A DNA stretch of 30,107 nucleotides from the NCBI GenBank assembly GCA_000969725.1, contig JXSR01S003803.1; one strand, written 5' to 3'. A program made the position numbers and the translations under genes. The DNA comes from Ophiothrix spiculata. Its lineage: Eukaryota > Echinodermata > Ophiuroidea > Amphilepidida > Ophiotrichidae. The notes below the pieces were generated by a model, which was not told the origin of the DNA, did not search any database, and worked only from the letters and a program-made list of their open reading frames with translations. This document shows positions 21,048-29,745 of this stretch, piece after piece; position 1 is the stretch's first letter, and the number at the start of each line of letters is the position of its first letter.

Positions 21048-21294
21048 AAACGGGTGTTAAAAACCTTCGTTTTCATCTTAGTTTGTGTTTTTCAATCATT
21101 ATCAATCATTTCAATCATTAGATCAATATCTAACATATCTGATACAAGCCATTAACACGATCATTTAAATAATTAATGACACATTGTATTTGAAGTGAAG
21201 TCGTGATTTACTGCCTATTTAATAAGTAATAAATCACCGTAGGGTTTTCCCCTAATTTTTGATAACCATAATACGTCTAGTATGTAATAAATCA

Positions 21295-22025
21295 AATCCC
21301 AGAATGCTTAGGGTGCTTAAGGAAAGGAAATGATTTCTTATTAGCATTTAAGAAACGATCATTTATAATCGGTCGGTCCAAATGCAATGTGTACTCTCTC
21401 GACATTCATTGTCAATGGCTGTCATTGTCAATGCTACCTTATTGAATATATAAAAACTCAGAGTCTCTGTATAGTGAAGTTCCGCTTCTCAGATATAACC
21501 AGGAAGCCAGGAGGAAATTAGCGAACGATTGCGCCCACTCGCCAATCGGTTCTTATTCCCAAGACATCTTCACATCCAGGTCTTTATTTACTCCATAACA
21601 ATTTACATTACCTGACAAAATGACAGGGAAGGTCGCTCAGGGATCTACGGCATGGACAGACACATTCCTACCGTACGTGACTATTTCAGACTTACGCTGC
21701 CCTTGTTCATCTTTGTATTGCTTATCCTGCTCTTCACTGTCTCCGGTTTAAAATGTTCCCCGTATCATAATAATAAAACCGCCTAAATCGTTGCTTACTC
21801 AATAAACTGTAAAGTGACTCCGCAATCAGCGTCTAGATTTTCTCCTCTATACATACTCAGACTGGTTGGTTTAATTAATGCGATGGGTACTCTATAGTCA
21901 TCTATCATTACTGAGGCAATTCTATTAGAGACAGAGACTCGTGGTGACTGATATGTGTATCTAATAGCAGACAATGGCATACAGGCACATGTAATTTGAA
22001 GTCATCAAGTTGAAAGTGTGTTGGT
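21295..22025 (+). repeat. Giant inverted repeat, left arm, inner segment (copy A)
   Basis: It pairs in reverse complement with 22628-23655 (copy B). Its second half (from 21637) also pairs in direct orientation, at an estimated ~95% identity, with 28984-29475 (copy C), which continues to about 22125. It contains two candidate reading frames: a plus-strand frame at 21652-21786 with one hydrophobic stretch (TLPLFIFVLLILLFTVSG), and a minus-strand 61-codon frame at 21795-21980. Copies B and C disrupt the minus-strand frame. The hydrophobic frame differs between A and C only by amino-acid-changing substitutions, so neither shows purifying selection. Confidence 0.85.
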
Positions 22026-22125
22026 TTTCTACGGATAGGTATCATCAGGAGTGTCGTAGAGGTTTGTAGATCGCTGGCAGCTTAATTAAATCATTTGACA
22101 GGGGGAATAATTCAGTTCATTTGAC

Positions 22126-22627
22126 ATTATATTTTAGTAAAGGATTTATGTGCAATTATAGTAACAATGAGATGATATGTGACATTTACATAAGTGTAAC
22201 AATCAGATGATGGAATATATTGATATCATCATTGATTGTGTACTATACCCGAAATATGTAGAAATATATACAATCCATTTTATATTTAACAGAGGGTTTT
22301 AAGGCAGGCTTTACACTAACGTAATGGCAAATTGAATTTCCCGCCAGTAATCGTGTGTTACCGTCATTTGACGCTGACTAATTTGCTAGCCACCGTAGGA
22401 TGTCGTAGGTAACCGCCTGCTATCGTTGCTTTACGTCCATGAATCACATTAGCCACCCCGTTGTGAATTCAGAGTGTGAGCCATACTTTATATACGAACT
22501 TCCCTGTTATTTCAATTTTCAGTCCTTAAAATGTATTCCAATTTCAGTTCTATTCCACGCTATGTAAGGGAAAAGCGAAAATGATACATTTTGATTGTCA
22601 ACATTACATATCATTTTATTGCCGATA
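22126..22627. other. Central spacer of the giant inverted repeat
   Basis: This ~500 bp lies between the arms and has no partner in the window. It contains a GC-richer patch (about 22305-22450) with GGCAGGCTTTACACTAACG, otherwise AT-rich DNA. No reading frame of note is present. Confidence 0.5.
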
Positions 22628-23655
22628 TGTGTGTCAACATACGTTCAACTTGATGACTTCAAATTACATAAGCTTGTATGCCATTGTCTGCTATTAGCAG
22701 ATACACATAGCAGCCAACACGAGTCTCTGTCTCTAATAAAATTGCCTCTATATTGAAAGATGACTAGAGTATCTGTCAAATTAATTAAACCAACTAGTCG
22801 GAGAATGTATAAGAGATCAGTCACACTTCACCGTATAGGACTCAGCCAGACATCACCGTACAGATCACAAATGTACGAACAACCAACAACGTACACTGTT
22901 TCGGTCATCGATATATATACATGTATATCAATTACCAAACAGTGTACGTTTTTCGTTCGTTTAACTTTTAGGTGTGCTGTATATGGTTATGTGTGACTGA
23001 GCCCATAGAGCCCCAAAAGTACAATAATGTACCGTGTTCCGGTCATCCACATGCATGTTTATCGATTACCAAAACTGCACGTTATTCGTTCGTTCGGGCT
23101 CTAAACGGTGATTTGTGACTGAATCCTAAGGAGGAAATCTAGACGCCGATTGCGGAGTCACTTTACCATTATTGAGTAAGTAACGATCTAGGAGGTTTTA
23201 TTATCATGATATGGGGAAGAAGTTTGAACTGGAGACAGCGAAGAGCAGGATAAGCAATATATAAATTAAAAAGGGCAGCGTGTGTCTGAAATAGTCACAT
23301 ACGGTAGTGATGTGTTTGTTTATGCCGTAGATTCCCGAGCTATCTTGCCTGTCATATTGCGATGTAATAAGGTAATGTAAATTGTTATGCAGTAAATAAA
23401 GACGTGGATATGACGACGGCTTGGGAATAAAATCACCGATTGGCGAGTGGGCGCAATCGTTCACTAATTTCCTCCTGACTTCCTGGCTATCTCTAAGAAG
23501 CGGAACTTGACTATTATAGAGACTACGTTTACAATATATTCAATATGGTAGCATTGACAGCCTTTGACGATGAATGCAGAAACCGATCATGAATGATCGT
23601 TTCTTAAATGCTAATAAGAAACTATTTTCTTTCCGTAAGCACCCAAGTTGTTATG
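22628..23655 (-). repeat. Giant inverted repeat, right arm, inner segment (copy B)
   Basis: This is the reverse complement of copy A, but more diverged than copy C is. It is interrupted by a 304-bp MITE (22818-23121) absent from A and C. The minus-strand 86-codon frame at 23204-23464 contains the same hydrophobic stretch (TLPFLIYILLILLFAVS) seen in A and C, but its upstream half is frame-shifted in A and absent from C. Confidence 0.85.
22818..23121. mobile_element. MITE nested in the right arm, CAGTCACA ends, 304 bp
   Basis: The left end CAGTCACACTTCACCGTATAG and the right end, read as reverse complement CAGTCACAAATCACCGTTTAG, are inverted repeats. The insertion is missing at the matching positions of copies A and C, so it arrived after the arm was duplicated. 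Inside are two diverged tandem units, around 22889-22965 and 23025-23098. The first forms a strong hairpin: AACGTACACTGTTT pairs with AAACAGTGTACGTT around TATATACATGTATA. A clean target duplication could not be read. Confidence 0.75.
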
Positions 23656-23701
23656 GGACTTAATTGATGGCATACAAGACGGATGGCTATTAAGAATAGA
23701 G

Positions 23702-24067
23702 TGAAGAAGAAGAAGAAGAAGACGAAGAAGAAGAAGAAGAAGAAGAAGAAGAAGAAGAAGAAGAAGAAGAAGAAGATGAAGATGAAGATGAAGAAGAAGA
23801 AGAAGATGAAGATGAAGATGAAGATGAAGATGAAGATGAAGAAGAAAAAGAGAAGAAGAAGAAGAAGAAGAAGAAGAAGAAGAAGAAGAAGAAGAAGAAG
23901 ATGAAGATGAAGATGAAGAAGAAGAAGAAGATGAAGATGAAGATGAAGATGAAGATGAAGATGAAGAAGAAAAAGAAGAAGAAGAAGAAGAAGAAGAAGA
24001 AGAAGAAGAAGAAGAAGAAGAAGAAGAAGGAGGAGGAGGAGGAGGAGGAGGAGGAGGAGGAGGAGAA
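23702..24067 (+). repeat. GAA/GAT/GGA microsatellite with higher-order structure
   Basis: About 366 bases of almost uninterrupted purines on the plus strand. Runs of GAA are interspersed with GAT blocks. A ~75-base block of (GATGAA) units followed by GAAGAAAAAG occurs twice, at about 23775-23851 and 23900-23976 (period ~125), showing internal duplication. The 3' end switches to GGA repeats (about 24028-24065). The long Lys/Met- and Glu-rich frames over it are artefacts of the repeat. Confidence 0.95.
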
Positions 24068-24079
24068 ATGTATGTTATA

Positions 24080-24196
24080 CCGGTGTAAATTTAATCAAGG
24101 TCCCCCTGCCTGGAATCAAAGTCCGCCTTCCATAGACGGAATAGACAGTAAGATATGGGGACTGTGCCCGGGACTGTGTAGTTCCTATTACACCGG
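24080..24196. mobile_element. Small MITE with CCGGTGTAA ends, copy 2
   Basis: The ends CCGGTGTAA and TTACACCGG are exact 9-bp inverted repeats. The interior AGTCCGCCTTCCATAGAC is identical to the block at 7106-7123. It lies immediately after the GGA microsatellite. Confidence 0.65.
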
Positions 24197-24407
24197 GATG
24201 TGATATACATATATCGAAGTTTAGGTAAGGTAATAAATCGACTGTGCTTTAGAGACAATTGATTATTTTTTAAAACTTTTCATTTTGTTCAAATCTTTAA
24301 TTGTTAATAATTGCGCTACAATTATGATTAAGAGTGATTTGTAAACTCAATCTTTAGATGAAATAAAGGATTTGCATTCATATGCATCTACTGTGTAGAT
24401 TATAAAC

Positions 24408-24595
24408 AATTCAAGAATTCAATTTCACTTCCATTCAACGTCATGTAAGCAAAATTAATATAGCGCGATATGAAATATGATGTAAGACAATATGATAATT
24501 GAATTAATTTCAAACAATTTCCTCGGTAATTTGTTTATTTTAATTGTAGAGCAGTGCATCGATTGGGATATACTAGCATCAAAGGCTGTCTTTTT
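24408..24595 (-). repeat. Giant inverted repeat, right arm, third segment
   Basis: Reverse-complement partner of 20838-21047. Confidence 0.85.
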
Positions 24596-24909
24596 CCAAC
24601 CTGTGTGCTTCAATGAAATGTCTGTTTCTATCTTGCATTAGCTTGAACATAATTTTAGTTTTGTTTAGTTTACTTGTTTCATTGCGAAAACAACATTTAA
24701 ATCTATCAATCATCAGTACCGGATACACAGAGCCTTTACTTAACACTCTTTATACCAAAATGACATGTTAACTTACATGATAAGAGATGTATAGAACATG
24801 TGTAGGATAGGACAGGTAATTTGGAAGAAAATGAACCTTTTTTCTGTTTACAGTGCATATGATCCTAGTTTGCTTTTTATAGATAGTATATTCCGATATG
24901 TAGAAACAA

Positions 24910-25165
24910 AAACTTGAATCAACCCAATGATTTCCACACATTTCAGGTTCTGCAGCCTCAGCTCGCTGAACCTTGATCAGTCCATATATGCACCATCGCT
25001 GGCCGGATCAGCTCCCCGAGTCTCCACGTGACAATTAGCAATTCCTTATCAAAGGGATTTCCAAGCTCACTCAATTTTTTGGCACCAGTGGGATTCGAAT
25101 TCGGTACCTTCCGTGCCGCAAGCGAGCGCCTCACCATTTAAGCTAACTTGACTTTAGCATAAAAA
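24910..25165 (-). mobile_element. tRNA-derived SINE fragment inserted in the right arm
   Basis: On the minus strand, around 25060-25145, GTTAGCTTAAATGGTGAGG resembles a Pol III A box and AATTCGAATCCCA resembles a B box. They are at tRNA-like spacing with GCGCTCGCTTGCGGCACGG between them. The downstream body (GGGGAGCTGATCCGGCCAGC and onward) is GC-richer than its surroundings. This interval has no counterpart in the left arm, consistent with insertion. The ends are estimated. The head is too degenerate to be a functional tRNA. Confidence 0.6.
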
Positions 25166-25184
25166 ACCAGTATGCTTGTCTTTG

Positions 25185-25338
25185 ACAAGCAAATACTCTC
25201 AATGTAACGGATTTTCACCTTTTAAGAAAACAAATCTGAAACGGGGTGGCCCCGTCTTTCCAAAACAAGCCACAGTAGAGATGTTTACAGACGTGTACCA
25301 GGGCACAATCATTTGCCAATCTTGTGCAATTTTATCTT
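25185..25338 (-). repeat. Giant inverted repeat, right arm, second segment
   Basis: Reverse-complement partner of 20489-20648. Confidence 0.85.
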
Positions 25339-25339
25339 C

Positions 25340-25755
25340 TTTATCTAGCTCTTTTAACTTCATTGGGAAAATGTTATAAGGGTACCTACAATAATACCAT
25401 ACGAGAGGCCACCATTTGCCTACGAGGTTGATATTCTAGAGAATCTGTAGAAGATTGCCGTTTTATACCATGGTTAAATTTACAGGTATATCATAATATC
25501 ATTTCATGGGATATTTTCTACCCAATAGTTAATATTCAATTGAAGACGACTGAGTTAGATCCCCGGGGTATTTGAATTAAATAGGGCATTTTGAATTTAA
25601 TACGACCGACTATATTCAACCGACGTTACTGTTGTTATGATTGCGCAACACTATGTCGATATCCCGTTCAATTACATTAATATCAAAGTTATGAATGTTA
25701 TCAGAAATATTACTCAGTTATAATCACATTATCTTAATGACTATTGTGGATGTTG
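25340..25755. other. Right-arm-specific sequence
   Basis: No match to the left arm is visible over most of this interval. AT-rich and non-coding. Confidence 0.4.
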
Positions 25756-25759
25756 AAGC

Positions 25760-26637
25760 ACACACACAAACACTCCGTGAATACCTATTTAGTATTTTCA
25801 AAAAGCAATCGCTCACAAATTGAAAGATGACATTAAAATGGCAGTCATTTCCAATCCGATTTTCCAAATTGCATTACAAGAAATCTAGTTAAGAAGCATC
25901 CGCAATATATTATATCCTCGTCAAGTCCTCCTAAACTAGCCCTTAGAGAGCGTAGCACACTTTAATTTGCTCGGTAGCAATGCCGGCAAGAAAAACAATA
26001 AACTCCCGCGCTCTTCTAGTTTCTCCCGACTGATCGTCGTTTATTAGTTTTTGAGCGAGCAAAAAAGTATGAGATGTATTTCTCGCTTTTTCTCGTGAGG
26101 TTACCTTAAACCAATTTATGAATGTTCAATCGATGACGTCACTGATTTCATATTACTTTTCATGGGAATACAAATGTCAGTAAAAGTGGATTTTAATGTA
26201 GGAATGTTTTGGGATTTGAAATAGCGTTCCTAATATTGTCAATAACATCGAAATGTCTATTTGAACAACATATTCGGAAGATAAATGTTTTATATCTATG
26301 TACATTGAAATCTATTTCCATGCAGAAAGATTAATTTTATGACTTTCCGTATTGCTTATTTCCCAAGCGCCGATAATATAATTCATATATATTCAACAGT
26401 GTATTGTACGTCTTTCAAAAGTTTATATACTACGTACAGTATCTATACTAAGAAACACCAGATATTATATTCAAAAGGTTTCAATTTAAACAATTTCCTT
26501 CACTACTTTCCAGTCTGTTAACGTTTTCATCTTAACTAAAATAATAGAATGATGAGCGTTGCTGTGCTCGATTTTATTATGTTATTTCTACGGGTTGAGT
26601 GTTTATATACCCCGAGATCTTTATTCCAATCAAAACT
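25760..26637 (-). repeat. Giant inverted repeat, right arm, outer segment
   Basis: Reverse-complement partner of 18665-19545, with the same landmarks in mirrored order, from CACAAACACTCCGTGAATA near 25770 to CGGGTTGAGTGTTTATATA near 26592. Confidence 0.85.
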
Positions 26638-26810
26638 TTTACTATATGGTTACACAATTTATGCGATTCAGAGTATTTGGGCTGGATGAGATAATTTTGT
26701 ATGGAAAATAAAAAAAGGATTCTGTTGTTTAAGTCATAACGTTAAGAAAGAAATTAAAAATTTTTAGAGTGATATATCAAGAATAACCCAAAAGAGCATC
26801 TATCTACCGA

Positions 26811-27832
26811 GTGAGTCAAAAAAACTGCAATAGTTAAATAAAAGCCATATTTTAAGAACAAGGGATACCATGAACATGAAATGTATATATCTAAATAGAT
26901 CACAGATGTACCTTTAAAATGGTGAAAGAACTCATGGGAAAAATTGATAAAGGCGTAAAGATACACTTATTTGAATAGGAAGGCATAAAAACAGGTCTGT
27001 CCAACTGTCGTGCATATGTTTTATTCAATACGTAGGACACAATTATGAAATACTCTTTTCTCTTTGGTTTGGGTACGTTGAAAAGGACCGTTTGAGCTTG
27101 GTGGCACTGAATATTCAATATTCGGTTGAACATGGACTGGGACACATGTGGCAGAGGATTTCTTTACTAGCTCACTTCGGGATCCCTTGCTTGACGAACG
27201 CGGTCGACGTTTCTCCTGCTTCTTGCTGTTCGCGGTCTTCAAGATTTCTCTTTATTTAGTTTATGGACTGTTCTTGTTCTTTTGAATTTCGCCTGAATTC
27301 ATAGATGGTGGATGCACATGGTACACCCGCTTGGGAGAATGCACCCCGGAATCTCCGTTTCACTTCTGCATGAGATTTGGTTGTGAAATAAACCTCAGCA
27401 ATAAGGGCATGTTGCTCGTTTGTGAACTGATCTTGAGGCATTTTAAACAGTGACTGATTGATAAGCTCTCCCTTCTAAGACAGTACCCCCAAACGTGTCA
27501 TTTTGCACTTGGAAAGACCGCATAAATTATCTTTTATATGTAAATTAATAGATAAAGAGGAGATTTTCACTGGAACAAGGTAATCGGTTGGTGTTATTAT
27601 TCAAGAGGTGCATGCACGTCAATATTGGTACTTACTCGTTATGAACTGTCGTTTGACGAGGTATGCTGATTTGGACAGAACTGTTTTCATACCATAATAT
27701 TCAAATAAGGATATCTTCGCAATGCCTTTATCAATTTGCACCATTCTTTCACCTTTTGAAAGCTTTATTCATGATCTATTTAGAAATTAATATTATTTGC
27801 TTCCATCTAATTATTGCAGTTTTTTTGACACG
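26811..27832 (-). mobile_element. Decayed mariner-type element with long terminal inverted repeats
   Basis: The left end (from about 26811) GTGAGTCAAAAAAACTGCAATA and the right end, reading TGTCAAAAAAACTGCAATAA in reverse complement at 27811-27830, are inverted repeats. Similarity continues inward for about 165-190 bp on each side: CTAAATAGATCA, AAATTGATAAAGGC, ACTTATTTGAATA and AAAACAG(G/T)TCTGTCCAA. Between them, minus-strand frames encode the remains of a transposase-associated protein. The element is about 1 kb, shorter than an intact autonomous copy would be, so it is a deletion derivative. Confidence 0.75.
26900..27441 (-). pseudogene. Broken DUF4817-like mariner transposase gene remnant
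   Basis: The minus-strand frame starting at 27441 (MPQDQFTNEQHALIAEVYFT) has the pattern of the DUF4817 helix-turn-helix N-terminal domain found in mariner-type transposon proteins: FTNEQ...VYF, then EVKRRFRGAF, then a P followed by STIYEFRRN. It stops at 27256. A continuation in a shifted frame (27242 downward, KKQEKRRPRSSSKGSRSELV) matches the expected basic linker between two DNA-binding parts. A further shifted frame (SQSMFNRILN) may correspond to the second helix-turn-helix. No catalytic DDE/D domain is seen. At least two frameshifts and loss of the catalytic region mean it is inactive. Confidence 0.65.
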
Positions 27833-27834
27833 CG

Positions 27835-28235
27835 TGGTATTTATTAAAGTTATGGGTTCCATTGGGGTCCAAGATCTTTCTTTTTAATCAAGTTTTATAA
27901 CATTTGAAAAACAATTACCCATAGATATTTCCATACTTAGTTTTTCATCATTTTTGTGTCATATTTTGTTAACGGTGGCATCTTTAGGGAAAGTCACAAT
28001 TTTTGCCATACATGAGAGGTAGAGTCTCTTGTATCATATATTAGCCTTGACTATTAATGTTCTTCACAGGGACGTAGTTTTCTTCAAAAAATTGACGCCT
28101 TTTTCCTAATCTCATAAAAACGCAGGTCTCACCACCTGATCTTCTTTATATCTTGCCAGATTGCAACTTGTAGGACAAAAATTCTTAAAAAATTATAATG
28201 AATAATTTCTTGAATTCTAATGCAACAGTAAAATA
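27835..28235. other. AT-rich intergenic stretch, nothing recognised
   Basis: Lies between two mobile elements; no supported gene. Confidence 0.4.
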
Positions 28236-28240
28236 AAATA

Positions 28241-28722
28241 TCAGTTCGGCGGAACTCACAATTCGGTACGTATCCGAATTTAGATACTCCGTATCAAAAT
28301 TCTGATACCCGCTGAAATCAGCTGAAACAGGATATCAGCTGAAATTAATATTCAGCTTTGGCATGCATCATACCGGTTTGTATAAAAGTAAACTTAACAT
28401 TATCATCATTTGTTTTGGCCAAATTATTTTGCCTTCTGTGATAAGGAGCTATCAGGGCATGTTTCGAAGCTGTTCCGCTGGAATTGCACAGATGGAAATG
28501 ACATTTTTCCACAGATACATTTATCATATGCAAGAAAGATGTTCTACATGTACTTGCCAGCTTGCGCTATCGATTTGTTTCCTGTGCCACGACAGGCGTA
28601 TCAGAATTCGGGTACCCCTCCATATCCTAATTCTGATACGGGTATCACAATTTGGATACAAAATGTACGTGGGTATCCAAATTCAGATATACGTATCCGA
28701 ATTGTGAGTTCCGCCGAACTGA
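28241..28722. mobile_element. TA-flanked MITE, 482 bp, TCAGTTCGGCGG ends
   Basis: The ends TCAGTTCGGCGGAACTCAC and its exact complement are terminal inverted repeats, continued by ACAATTCGG and TATCCGAATT. TA occurs on both outer sides (28239-28240 and 28723-28724). The subterminal regions hold many GTATC(C/A)GAATT-type motifs in both orientations. The interior (about 28380-28600) is unique sequence without such motifs. The overlapping 62-, 114- and 123-codon frames run into the repeats and are probably chance. Confidence 0.8.
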
Positions 28723-28983
28723 TATTGAATGGAAACAGTAATTTCTACGAAAGCAACGTGATTTTGCTTTTACTAGTGTAAAAAAAAAAAAAAAATAGAA
28801 TTGTTATTGATTGCAAACTCTTTTAAAGTGTACATTATCTGCACTTATTGACAGTGATGGTTAAACGAAATATTTTTAAAAAGCTTGCAAAATCCATTGC
28901 TATGCATTTACAAAACATTCGAAAACTGTCTCTAGCTTAAACTTCTACCCCATATCATGATAATAATGAAACCACCTAAAATC

Positions 28984-29475
28984 TCAGGGATCTACGGCAT
29001 GGACAGACACATTACTACCGTACGTGACTATTTCAGATATACGCTGCCCTTTTTCATCTTTTTATTGCTTATCCTGCTCTTCACTGTCTCCGGTTTAAAA
29101 TGTTCCCCGTATCATAATAATGAAACCGCCTAAATCGTTACTTACTCAATAAACTGTAAAGTGACTCCGCAATCAGCGTCTAGATTTTCTCCTCTATACA
29201 TACTCAGACTGGTTGGTTTAATTAATGTGATGGGTACTCTAGTCATCTATCATTACTGAGGCAATTTTATTAGAGACAGAGACTCGTGGTGACTGATATG
29301 TGTATCTAATAGCAGACAATGGCATACAGGCACATGTAATTTGAAGTCATCAAGTTGAAAGTGTGTTGGTTTTCTACACACAGGCATCATCAGGAGTGTA
29401 TGAGAGGTTTATGGATCACTACCAGCCTAATTAAATCATTTGACAGGAGGAAGAATTCAGTTTACTAGTATTTGA
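28984..29475 (+). repeat. Third copy (C) of the inner arm segment, direct orientation
   Basis: Near-identical to 21637-22125: GGATCTACGGCATGGACAG, GTCTCCGGTTTAAAATGTTC, GTGACTCCGCAATCAGCG, GACAGAGACTCGTGGTGACT and so on. It is closer to copy A than A is to B. Relative to A it has lost two bases (CTATAGTC to CTAGTC near 29239). The 44-codon frame at 28999-29133 mirrors 21652-21786. Confidence 0.9.
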
Positions 29476-29520
29476 CATGATATTTATTTCAAATAATGTT
29501 AAGTTAACTTCGTCAGTATA

Positions 29521-29745
29521 GGACTACGTTTAATAGCATGGTAAATCACCCCGGGTAAATCACACTCTTTTCTAGGAGGAAAGGGCATGAAAGGGGGAGG
29601 AGGAGGAGGAAGAGGAGGACGGGGAGGGAAGAGAGACGAAGAGACGAAGCCTGAGGAGGAGGAAGAGGAGGAGGAGGAGGAGGAGGAAGCTGTTCAGATG
29701 ATAGATATTTACAGTCGAACAACATTAAAAGCTATTGAACGAGAT
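29521..29745 (+). repeat. GGA-rich segment, copy 2 (partner at 17812-17951)
   Basis: ACTACGTTTAATAGCATGGTAAATCA, then ACTCTTTT, then a long GGA/GAA tract (29574-29689), then GAAGCTGTTCAGATGATAGA and TTACAGTC. The purine tract is longer and more complex than in copy 1. The 75-codon Gly/Glu-rich frame is an artefact. Confidence 0.75.

Noticed and set aside
21795-21980. 61-codon minus-strand frame in copy A with protein-like composition
   Set aside because: Copy C has a two-base deletion and copy B a MITE insertion plus stops; no family recognised and no sign of selection.
23683-24203. Lys/Met-rich and Glu-rich open frames over the GAA array
   Set aside because: Entirely produced by the trinucleotide repeat; all frames of such repeats stay open.
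25060-25145. Functional tRNA gene on the minus strand
   Set aside because: A-box and B-box likeness is present, but the stems do not fold into a complete cloverleaf by eye and it continues into a SINE-type body.
28345-28781. Overlapping 62-, 114- and 123-codon frames
   Set aside because: They run through the MITE's subterminal repeats and terminal inverted repeat and encode no known domain.
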